Assembly: GCA_937872925.1 (NCBI GenBank)
Contig: CALMUT010000371.1
Location: forward strand, 1 to 64,000
Length of the DNA: 64,000 nt
Direction of reading: 5' to 3'
DNA from: an uncultured Myxococcales bacterium
GTDB lineage: Bacteria > Myxococcota_A > Polyangia > Polyangiales > Polyangiaceae
In this document: positions 35,997 to 43,275 of the stretch, in pieces
How the letters are laid out: the number at the start of each line of letters is the position of its first letter
Numbering within the stretch: position 1 is the first letter of the stretch
The notes under the pieces: generated by a model
The model's database searches: none
Seen by the model: the letters and a program-made list of their open reading frames with translations, nothing else
What the model was told of the DNA's origin: nothing
Made by a program: the position numbers and the translations under genes

Positions 35997-36350
35997 ATGG
36001 CAAAACGCAAGCGCTACCTCTTTGTGTGTGTGAATCGGCGACCGGACGGCGCGCCCAAGGGCTCCTGCGCGGCCAGGGGCAGCGAAGCGCTGCACGCGCG
36101 TTTGAAAGAGATGCTCAAAGAGCGCGGGCTCGCGCAAACCGAGGTGCGCGCCTGCCACAGCAGTTGCCTGGACACCTGTTGGGTCGGCCCCACCATTGCC
36201 GTGGAACCAGACAACTATTTCTATGGCAATGTGACTCAGGCGGACCTGGAAGAGATCGTCGACGCGCTAGAGAAGGGCGAGCGAGTCGAGCGGCTCGTGC
36301 TGTCCGACTCGGACTTCACGGAACCGAAGCATCTGAAGCCGGGCTCATGA
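35997..36350 (+). CDS. Thioredoxin-like [2Fe-2S] ferredoxin
   Basis: The 117-residue protein has the cysteine pattern of thioredoxin-fold [2Fe-2S] ferredoxins: Cys11, Cys24, then Cys53, Cys57 and Cys61 (RACHSSCLDTC). It resembles the NuoE-type/Shethna-like small ferredoxins. Probable role is electron transfer in the cytoplasm, partner unknown. It overlaps the next gene by four bases (ATGA), so the two form a pair. Confidence 0.8.
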   Translation: MAKRKRYLFVCVNRRPDGAPKGSCAARGSEALHARLKEMLKERGLAQTEVRACHSSCLDTCWVGPTIAVEPDNYFYGNVTQADLEEIVDALEKGERVERLVLSDSDFTEPKHLKPGS

Positions 36351-36772
36351 TCCGGCGAATGCCCTTCGAGCAGACATTGCTCGGGAGCTATCGCTTGGGG
36401 GAGACGCTCCAGGAGCGGGCTTTAGAATTGAATTTGAAAGCGCGAGCCCCCGGGCTGGGCATGTTCGGCGCCAAGCCTTTGACCGTCACCGGGAGCGTCT
36501 TCGCTGATGGCTTGGCCTCGCGACGCATGCTGACAGGGCGCGTCGACCTGCGACGATTTTCGACGGGGGCGGGCGCGTACACGCTGGACTTCGAAGCGGA
36601 CGACGGCCGCGCGTTGCGTCTGAGCCTGCATCGGGTTGGCAGCCTTCGCACACCACTGTTTTCCTTCAGCCGATTCGTGGGCCAGCTGCTCTCGGCAGAT
36701 GGGACCGAGCTCGGTCAGGTGGAGTTGCGCGTCGATCTGCGCCGTACCCTGCGCCGCTGGTTAGTGATGTGA
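36347..36772 (+). CDS. Hypothetical beta-rich protein
   Basis: The 141-residue protein starts with ATG at 36347 over the ferredoxin stop. It is beta-rich with alternating hydrophobics and several conserved-looking Gly and Leu residues (TGRVDLRRFSTGAGAYTLD). No signal peptide. I do not recognise the family. Coupling to the ferredoxin suggests a shared role. Confidence 0.6.
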   Translation: MIRRMPFEQTLLGSYRLGETLQERALELNLKARAPGLGMFGAKPLTVTGSVFADGLASRRMLTGRVDLRRFSTGAGAYTLDFEADDGRALRLSLHRVGSLRTPLFSFSRFVGQLLSADGTELGQVELRVDLRRTLRRWLVM

Positions 36773-36833
36773 TGGTGTTAAATATACGAAATAATTGTAA
36801 AAGTAGTCGCATATTGCCTTTGTGTCCTATGTG

Positions 36834-36865
36834 AGACATGTTGTCTGTATGCATGACATAGTGTC
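36834..36865. promoter_or_regulatory. Two inverted repeats GACA-N3-TGTC in an AT-rich leader
   Basis: AGACA-TGT-TGTCT (36834-36846) and GACA-TAG-TGTC (36855-36865) are centred 20 bases apart, about two helical turns. They lie in a notably AT-rich stretch (36773-36870) ahead of the NtrC-type regulator. This fits a tandem operator, possibly for autoregulation. Confidence 0.45.
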
Positions 36866-36917
36866 TGAGCCCTGCGACAATTCGTCTGATGCGCCCAAGC
36901 CCCGGGAGGTGACGCCC

Positions 36918-38270
36918 GTGCCGCCGCCGGCGGACGCCGTCACCGTGCTCGTCGTGGACGATGAGCCGAGCAACGTGGAGAGCTTGCGCAAGATCTTTGA
37001 ACGGGAAGGCATGCGGGTGTTGACTGCGGATGGTCCGAAGAACGCCCTTGAGCAAGTGCGCACGCACCGGATCCAGGTGGTGCTCACGGATCTGATGATG
37101 CCGGGCATCAATGGCGTGGAGCTGCTGCGTGCCACCAAAGAAGTCGCGCCGGATACTGAAGTGGTGTTGATGACGGCCTACGGTACTGTGGAAACCGCGG
37201 TGCAGGCCATGCGTGAAGGGGCATACGACTTCGTAGAGAAGCCTCTCAAACGCATGACGATCGTGAAGACCGTGCGAAAGGCCGCAGAGCGGCAGTCCCT
37301 CCTGGCCGAGAACCGCTCGCTGAAGGAAGAGCTCAAACTGCTTACGGCCCGCGAAATCGTGGGGCAGAGCACGGCGCTGCGCCACGTGCTGGACGTGGCC
37401 AACCAAGCCGCGCCATCGACGGCCACGGTGCTGATCTTGGGAGAGAGCGGGACCGGTAAGGAGCTTATCGCGCGCTACATCCACAGCAAGAGTGCTCGCG
37501 CCTCGGGGCCCTTCGTTGCGGTCAACTGTGCCGCCATTCCCGAAAGCATTCTGGAAGCCGAGCTATTCGGCCACGAACGCGGCGCGTTCACCGGCGCCGT
37601 GGCGCGCAGAGAGGGACGCTTTGCGAAAGCGGCTGGAGGCACGCTGCTGCTCGACGAAATCGGCGAGCTGTCGCCAGCGGTGCAGGTAAAGATTTTGCGC
37701 GTACTGCAGGAAGGTGAGTACGAGCCCGTGGGTGGCAATACCGTCAAGGCTGATGTGCGCATCGTGGCCGCCACGAATCGAGATTTGATCCAAGAGGTTG
37801 AAGCGGGCCGCTTTCGCGAGGATCTGTACTACCGACTCAACGTCATCGCCGTGACCGCTCCCGCCTTGCGTTCGCGCCGAGAAGACATTCCCTTGCTCGT
37901 CGACCACTTCTTGGGCGTGTACTGCAAGAAGAACGGCCGAGCGCGCTTGGATGTGTCTCGGGACGCCATGCGCAAGCTCATGGAATACGGCTGGCCCGGC
38001 AACGTACGAGAGCTAGAGAATGTCGTGGAGCGCGCCGCGGTCCTGTGCCGCTCCGACGTGCTGGGCATCGAGGACTTGCCGGATGCCGTCGCGCAGGCCA
38101 CTGCGCGGTCGCCTAGCGCGTTGACCTTCGCCATCGGCACCCCCCTGGCGGACGTCGAGCAGCGCATGATCCGGGAAACCTTGGCCCACACGGACGGGGA
38201 CAAATCCCTGGCAGCACAGCTGCTTGGGATCTCCGCTCGCACGATCTACCGCAAGTTGGGCGAGGAGTAG
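36918..38270 (+). CDS. NtrC-type sigma-54-dependent response regulator
   Basis: The 450-residue protein has a receiver domain (residues about 9-125) with phospho-acceptor Asp58 (VVLTDLMMPG), an AAA+ domain with Walker A GESGTGKE, the sigma-54 contact loop GAFTGA, and a C-terminal Fis-type helix-turn-helix (SLAAQLLGISARTIYRKL). It activates sigma-54 RNA polymerase. The GTG at 36918 follows GGAGGTGA, a perfect Shine-Dalgarno, by five bases. Alternative starts are ATG 36849 and GTG 36822, but these would place the operator-like repeats inside the coding region. The histidine kinase at 33177 is a likely partner. Confidence 0.9.
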   Translation: MPPPADAVTVLVVDDEPSNVESLRKIFEREGMRVLTADGPKNALEQVRTHRIQVVLTDLMMPGINGVELLRATKEVAPDTEVVLMTAYGTVETAVQAMREGAYDFVEKPLKRMTIVKTVRKAAERQSLLAENRSLKEELKLLTAREIVGQSTALRHVLDVANQAAPSTATVLILGESGTGKELIARYIHSKSARASGPFVAVNCAAIPESILEAELFGHERGAFTGAVARREGRFAKAAGGTLLLDEIGELSPAVQVKILRVLQEGEYEPVGGNTVKADVRIVAATNRDLIQEVEAGRFREDLYYRLNVIAVTAPALRSRREDIPLLVDHFLGVYCKKNGRARLDVSRDAMRKLMEYGWPGNVRELENVVERAAVLCRSDVLGIEDLPDAVAQATARSPSALTFAIGTPLADVEQRMIRETLAHTDGDKSLAAQLLGISARTIYRKLGEE

Positions 38271-38349
38271 CCGGCGCCTCGGTGGGGCGCACTCTGCCCG
38301 CCGGCGCGCCGCGCAGAATCTTCGCGCTGCCTGGCAACGAGCGAAGCGT

Positions 38350-38355
38350 TACTCT
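38350..38355 (+). promoter_or_regulatory. Possible -10 element for the polyphosphate kinase gene
   Basis: TACTCT lies six bases before the ATG at 38362 and no Shine-Dalgarno is present. It fits a leaderless promoter; -35 weak. Confidence 0.25.
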
Positions 38356-38361
38356 GGGCCA

Positions 38362-39864
38362 ATGTTCGAGACGGCGGAGCTACATCGAAAGCTGAGCAAA
38401 GAGGAGTACGTCCGGCGCAGCGAAGCGGTGCGCACCCGACTGCTTCAGTTGCAGCACCGCCTCGTCGATCATCCAGAGTTCAGCGTCGTCGTGGTGATCG
38501 GCGGCGTCGAAGGCGCCGGCAAGGGCGATGTGCTCAACCTGCTGTTTGAGTGGATGGACGCCCGGCACCTGCTCACCCACGCCTTCGGTCCACCCAACGA
38601 GGCAGAGGCGGAGCGTCCGCGCTACTGGCGCTATTGGATGGCCTTGCCTCCGAAGGGCAAGGTGTCCGTGTTTCTCGGCTCTTGGTACACGGAGCCGATT
38701 GTGCGCCGGGTGCTGGGAACCAGCACGGATGCGGAACTCGACTTCTCTATGCAGCGCGCGGCGGATTTCGAGCGTGGGCTTGCCCAAGACGGCACCCTGG
38801 TCGTCAAGTTCTGGATCCACATCAGCAAAGCCGAGCAGAAACGACGCTTCAAGAAGCTCGCCAAGTCCAAGCGCAATGGTTGGAGAGTGACGAAAGAGGA
38901 TTGGAAACGCCACGAACACTACGACGAGTTTCGCAGCGTCTGCGAACGCGCCATCCGGCATACCAGCACCGGTCTTGCGCCCTGGACTATTGTGGAGGGT
39001 ACCGACGCTGCGTACCGCAACGTAGCGATTGCCGAGCACCTGGCGGAGCGTATCGAGGCGCGCCTTGACGCCGCCGAGCAGCCCGTCACGGCCACCCCCG
39101 CCAGCGCAGACGAACCGGATCCCGACACGATCCTGGATACCCTCGACCTATCCCGGAAGCTGGGGCGCAAAGAATACGCGCGCCAGGTGGAGGAGCTGCA
39201 AGCACGCCTCAACGGATTGAGCCGCAAGATCGCCAAGAAGAAGCTCGGGCTGAGCCTGGTATTCGAGGGCTGGGACGCCGCCGGAAAGGGCGGCGCGATC
39301 CGACGCATCACCCGGGCCCTCGACGCCCGACACTATCGCGTGATCTCCGTCGCCGCGCCGACAGATGAAGAAAAAGCCCACCACTATATGTGGCGCTTTT
39401 GGCGCCATTTGCCGCGACGCGGACACACCACAATCTACGACCGCAGCTGGTATGGACGGGTATTGGTGGAGCGCATCGAGGGTTTTGCGACCCAAGACGA
39501 GTGGACCCGGAGCTACAAGGAGATCAACGACTTCGAGGAACAGCTAGTGGAGCACGGGATCGTCGTCGTGAAGTACTGGCTGCACATCAGTCGCGAGGAG
39601 CAACTCGCCCGTTTCGAATCGCGTCAGCGTGAGGCGTGGAAGCACTACAAGCTCGGGCCGGAGGACTTTCGCAATCGCGAAAAATGGAACGCCTACGAAG
39701 GCGCGGCGGGAGAAATGATCGAACGCACCAGCACGGAGTTTGCCCCTTGGGTCTTGGTGGAAGCTGAAGACAAGCGCTACGCCCGGGTCAAAGTCCTGGA
39801 GCAATGCTGCCAACGCATCGAGGCAGTGCTCGCCACCGGCGACCGCAAACCCAAACGCCGCTGA
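38362..39864 (+). CDS. pap: Polyphosphate:AMP phosphotransferase (two PPK2 domains)
   Basis: PAP (class II PPK2) uses polyphosphate to turn AMP into ADP. The 500-residue protein holds two PPK2 domains. The first (residues about 40-240) has a Walker A GGVEGAGKGD at 47-56 but a degenerate Walker B region (LGSWYTE). The second (about 275-490) has GWDAAGKGG at 304-312 and YDRSWYGR at 360-367, the catalytic set. This matches the known class II layout, in which the C-terminal domain is catalytic. No ppk1 or ppx is in the window. ATG at 38362 is chosen; an upstream extension to 38224 overlaps the regulator. Confidence 0.93.
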   Translation: MFETAELHRKLSKEEYVRRSEAVRTRLLQLQHRLVDHPEFSVVVVIGGVEGAGKGDVLNLLFEWMDARHLLTHAFGPPNEAEAERPRYWRYWMALPPKGKVSVFLGSWYTEPIVRRVLGTSTDAELDFSMQRAADFERGLAQDGTLVVKFWIHISKAEQKRRFKKLAKSKRNGWRVTKEDWKRHEHYDEFRSVCERAIRHTSTGLAPWTIVEGTDAAYRNVAIAEHLAERIEARLDAAEQPVTATPASADEPDPDTILDTLDLSRKLGRKEYARQVEELQARLNGLSRKIAKKKLGLSLVFEGWDAAGKGGAIRRITRALDARHYRVISVAAPTDEEKAHHYMWRFWRHLPRRGHTTIYDRSWYGRVLVERIEGFATQDEWTRSYKEINDFEEQLVEHGIVVVKYWLHISREEQLARFESRQREAWKHYKLGPEDFRNREKWNAYEGAAGEMIERTSTEFAPWVLVEAEDKRYARVKVLEQCCQRIEAVLATGDRKPKRR

Positions 39865-39883
39865 GGCAAGTGCCGCCCCCACA

Positions 39884-39930
39884 AAAGAGAAACGCTGCGC
39901 CGGGATTTCCGACGCAGCGCCCACCTCTTT
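39884..39930. terminator. Bidirectional Rho-independent terminator
   Basis: CGCTGCG (39893-39899) pairs with CGCAGCG (39913-39919), and the flanking AAAGAG (39884-39889) pairs with CTCTTT (39925-39930) with internal mismatches between. The A-rich and T-rich arms suit termination from both sides, and it lies in the 78-base gap between convergent genes. Confidence 0.6.
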
Positions 39931-39942
39931 GTTTCGGTTTGC

Positions 39943-41805
39943 TTATTTCAGCTTCTTCGCCGTGATGGTGACGCTGGTGCCTGGCGTCTTGCTTCGCGCG
40001 CGCACGAAGTAAGTGCCGCCTTCGAATGCCACGTCGGTGGTGCAGGTCTGGTTCGACGTGCCGGCGGTGACGGACTTGCAACCGAAGCTGTAGACCGTCG
40101 GGTTCTTGCCCTTGCGTACGTACAGCTCGGCGCTGCCGCTGCCGCTCATGGTCACCTCGAGCTTCTTGTAGCCCTGCTCGACGTTCAGCGAGCCGTACTT
40201 GGACGCCCAGGTTGTGCCCGTCTGGCGCACGGTGACGTTTTCGAGGACGGTGACTTCTTCTTCCACCAACGGCTGCGCGGCGGCTTCTTCGTTCAGCGCT
40301 TTGACCTCGGCGTAGGTGATCAGGCCGCCAGCCATGGCGCTGCGCGGGTTGCCCGTGGACCACCAACCGAAGTCGGGATGGTCTTCGCGGCTCGAACCGA
40401 CCCATTCGCCTCCGAGGATCTTGGCGTCTTGGTCCGTCTCCACGATGTACTTGTAGTGCTTCGTGGTGGCGTAGCTGGTCAGGGCCTTGTCCACGTGGGA
40501 TGTCTTCGCTGGCTTGGACTCGGTGATGTAGACCAGGTCCATCTCTACGTAGAAGAAGCGCTTGGCTTGCGTGTTGTACACGTAGTCGCCACCGGCGCCG
40601 GCAGTTGCCAGAGACAGCTGCACTTTGCTGGTCTGCGCGTAGCCTTCGACCATGTAGTGGACGGTTTCGCCGGCAGCGAGCGTCACGACGCACTCCTCGT
40701 TGGACGTGCCACCGTAGGGGCGGCAATCGTAGTCCGAGGTCGTGGGCGCGGTGCCCTTCTTGATGTACAGGTCCGCGTCGCCGGTTCCGCTCAGTTTGAT
40801 GGTGTATTCACCCGCGGCGGTCGCGGTGTACTCGCCCAACTTCTGCTCGCTCTTGGTCACGTCCACGGTGTCGAGGAGCGGCTCGAGGGAAACGTTGATC
40901 CCGAGCATGTTGATGGCTTCGTCTTTGGTGATTTCTTTCAGCCCGCCGTCCACCGGGTTGGTGACTTTGTAGCTGTAAACCGGCTGATTCCAGACTTGCA
41001 GGTCGAAGGTGGCGTCGATCACGAAACCTTGTTTGCGCAGGCCGAGCATGTTCGTGGCCAGCACGTGCCAAGAGCCCGCGTTCATGTCACGGCACTCCGT
41101 GGCTTCCAGGCGACCCGTCGGGTCCGTGATCGGATCCTGCTTGTTGCAGCGACGCGACAGGAATTTGGTCGGCACGTCGGTGTACAGCAGCGTCATCAGA
41201 CCTTCGAGATCACCGGGATGGAAGGTCACGCCGTTTTTCGTGACTGGATTGATCGGCGCCTTTTCGACCAGGGCGTAGGGCGCCCAGCCGTGACAAATGC
41301 CCCACCAGGTGGGAATGCAGCGCCCGGTGGTCTCACCCTTGGGGATGGCGCAGGAGCCGTCGTCGCCGGTGCATTCGCCGCCGCCTTGGGTGCAGCTCTT
41401 ACGACCCGTTGCGGACTTGATGCCGTGGTTCTCACTTATCTTGGTGGGTACGTTCGGCTTGTTAAACGCCGTGGCGTACTTCTCCGCCGGCGACGATCCC
41501 GCGCCGTCCCACTCGTAGTTTAGATTGTCGCGGTAGGTCGCCCAATAGTCCGCCGGGATCGGCACCTGGCCGTTGCCCGCGATGGGCAGCTGGTGCACGA
41601 AGTACGAAAAGTTGGAGTCGACGTAGGCCGGGTTGTTTGCCGAGTCCCAGGCGTCGAATTTGCCTTCGCCATCGGGCCCACCCATGTCTTCGGGCTCAAG
41701 GTCCGAAGTCGGCGTCTGCGTCGGATCGCCATCGTCGGATCCGGAGCAAGCTCCGAGGAAAAACGCACTGCTCGCAATGAAGAAAACGCTAGTTAGCTTT
41801 CGCAT
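39943..41805 (-). CDS. Transglutaminase-like lipoprotein with two PPC domains
   Basis: The 620-residue protein has a lipoprotein signal peptide (AFFLGAC, Cys20) and an acidic linker. The central region (about residues 85-290) resembles the transglutaminase 'elicitor' family (Phytophthora GP42 type): WWGICHGWAP with Cys171, SWHVLATNML with His247 and FVIDATFDLQVWNQP with Asp264, a plausible Cys-His-Asp triad. Two C-terminal beta domains (about 315-410 and 535-620) resemble bacterial pre-peptidase C-terminal (PPC) domains, each with a GSGSAELYVRKG or GTGDADLYIKKG motif. It is predicted to be exported; protein cross-linking or deamidation is the family expectation. It is divergent from the type II secretion operon, but coexpression is not shown. 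Confidence 0.7.
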   Translation of the reverse strand: MRKLTSVFFIASSAFFLGACSGSDDGDPTQTPTSDLEPEDMGGPDGEGKFDAWDSANNPAYVDSNFSYFVHQLPIAGNGQVPIPADYWATYRDNLNYEWDGAGSSPAEKYATAFNKPNVPTKISENHGIKSATGRKSCTQGGGECTGDDGSCAIPKGETTGRCIPTWWGICHGWAPYALVEKAPINPVTKNGVTFHPGDLEGLMTLLYTDVPTKFLSRRCNKQDPITDPTGRLEATECRDMNAGSWHVLATNMLGLRKQGFVIDATFDLQVWNQPVYSYKVTNPVDGGLKEITKDEAINMLGINVSLEPLLDTVDVTKSEQKLGEYTATAAGEYTIKLSGTGDADLYIKKGTAPTTSDYDCRPYGGTSNEECVVTLAAGETVHYMVEGYAQTSKVQLSLATAGAGGDYVYNTQAKRFFYVEMDLVYITESKPAKTSHVDKALTSYATTKHYKYIVETDQDAKILGGEWVGSSREDHPDFGWWSTGNPRSAMAGGLITYAEVKALNEEAAAQPLVEEEVTVLENVTVRQTGTTWASKYGSLNVEQGYKKLEVTMSGSGSAELYVRKGKNPTVYSFGCKSVTAGTSNQTCTTDVAFEGGTYFVRARSKTPGTSVTITAKKLK

Positions 41806-42279
41806 GAGTCCCGCCTATTTGTGTATCCGGTCCGCCCCGGATTGGGGCGTCGTACCGCAAAGCAATGGCGTATCTTCCCACGCCCGCGCCCAGGGGCGCT
41901 AGCGCCTTGATGCGCCTGGGGACCGGGACGCTAACGCTTTGCACGACGCGAGAAGCCGCGCTTGAGGCGCGCCTCAACGGCAGTTGCGCCGACGCTTACT
42001 TGGGTGCGCGACAGGAGGTCGTTGAAATTGTTCCGCTTTGCCATGGGGCGCGGGCCTCGGCTTCGGGGAGGTCGGCCGCAACCGCGGCGGCGCGCCAGTG
42101 AGAATGGAATGACACTTTGTCAGGGCGTGCCCCGGATCGACCGGGTTTCTGTCAGGATGGCGCCGTCTACGCAAACAAGTTCAAAGATTCCGCGCGTTTT
42201 TGCCCATTGACCCCTGGCACGGGTTTCGCTCTAAGGAGTCCGGCTCACTCTACCTCGACTGAACGGAAACCTAGTTCTC
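41806..42279. other. 474-base intergenic region without a gene
   Basis: This gap lies between the divergent transglutaminase lipoprotein and the gsp operon. I see no convincing gene: short open frames inside it have no codon or protein features. It holds the sigma-54-like promoter at 42215-42230 and must hold the lipoprotein promoter. It is the largest non-coding stretch in the window. Confidence 0.7.
42215..42230 (+). promoter_or_regulatory. Probable sigma-54 promoter of the gsp operon
   Basis: TGGCACG-GGTT-TCGCT matches TGGCACG-N4-TTGCW with one mismatch in the -12 element, and the GG and GC pairs are at the right 12-base distance. Transcription would begin near 42241, about 40 bases before the GspC start. 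A sigma-54 activator is encoded about 4 kb away (36918). Confidence 0.5.
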
Positions 42280-43275
42280 GTGCCCATCGACGCTCTGCTC
42301 AAAAAGTACTTCACGGTCGTGATCCTCGGATTGGTCGCGATGATGGCGTACTTCCAAGCTTCGGGCACCACGGAGCTGTTCGGGGCGGCGCTGTCCGTTG
42401 ACGAGAAGCTGCTGGCGTCCAAGCCGAAGAAGTCGGCGGACGTGGCGGCCCTGCTGGCGGCTCAATCGGCCGGTCGCTCGAAGAGTGCCGAGCCGATCCT
42501 AGCGCGCAATCCCTTCGATTCCGTGACGGGCCCGCTCAACGCAAAACCCCTCGAGGTGCCCGAGGACCAGGGCTCTCAGGTCGATACCTCGAACCCCCTC
42601 GCCGCGCCCCGTTGCAGCAGCACCCGGGTGAGCATCGTGACCGAGTCCGCGGATCCACTGTGGTCGATCGCAGCGCTGCAAGGCCCCGGCGAGTCGAAGC
42701 CGGCTATCCGTCGCGCCGGCGACCAGATTGGCAACGTCGAGGTGGCGTACATCGGATTCAACCCGGTGGAGGCAAGCCCCGCGGTTTGGATGCGTGAGGG
42801 CTCGAGCCTGTGTCAGGCCCTGCTCTTTGCGCCTCAGCCCGCTGCCCAGCCCGCTGCCGCGCCCGCAGCGCCAACGCCGGCTGCGGCCCCCCCGAAGCGC
42901 GGAGGGCCCTCCAAGGTGCCCGACGACATCGCCAACAAGATCCAGAAGATCAGCGAGACCGAGTTCAACGTCGACCGGTCTGTGGTCGACAAGATCTTGG
43001 AGAACCAGGCCGAACTGATGCGTTCCGCACGCATCGTGCCAGAGCAACAAGCCGGCAAGGTGGTTGGCATTCGGATGTTCGGCATTCGCCCGGACACGCT
43101 ACTGGGCACCCTTGGATTCCAGAACGGCGATCGTCTGGAGACCATCAACGGATTCAACATGGCAAGTCCCGAGAAAGCCCTCGAGGCCTACGCCCGTTTG
43201 CGCACGGCCAGCAACCTCAACGTGAAGGTGAACCGGCGCGGACAACCGATGAGCATCGACTTTCGCATCAAGTGA
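42280..43275 (+). CDS. gspC: Type II secretion protein GspC
   Basis: GspC links the inner-membrane platform to the outer-membrane secretin. The 331-residue protein has a short cytoplasmic start, one transmembrane helix (about 11-28), a homology region (about 75-190) with a NPFD motif, a Pro/Ala-rich linker and a C-terminal PDZ domain (about 220-331, GIRPDTLLGTLGFQNGDRLETINGF has the PDZ loop). Start is GTG at 42280. Its stop overlaps the GspD ATG by one base (TGATG). It is first in the operon, 50 bases after the sigma-54-like promoter. Confidence 0.88.
   Translation: MPIDALLKKYFTVVILGLVAMMAYFQASGTTELFGAALSVDEKLLASKPKKSADVAALLAAQSAGRSKSAEPILARNPFDSVTGPLNAKPLEVPEDQGSQVDTSNPLAAPRCSSTRVSIVTESADPLWSIAALQGPGESKPAIRRAGDQIGNVEVAYIGFNPVEASPAVWMREGSSLCQALLFAPQPAAQPAAAPAAPTPAAAPPKRGGPSKVPDDIANKIQKISETEFNVDRSVVDKILENQAELMRSARIVPEQQAGKVVGIRMFGIRPDTLLGTLGFQNGDRLETINGFNMASPEKALEAYARLRTASNLNVKVNRRGQPMSIDFRIK

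Noticed and set aside
40378-41523. Long open frame on the plus strand opposite the transglutaminase gene
   Set aside because: It is a shadow: low-complexity Val/His/Arg composition and no motif, while the minus-strand frame has signal peptide and domains.
41865-42101. Small open frames in the 41806-42279 gap
   Set aside because: They lack a start signal, a recognisable product and sensible composition.
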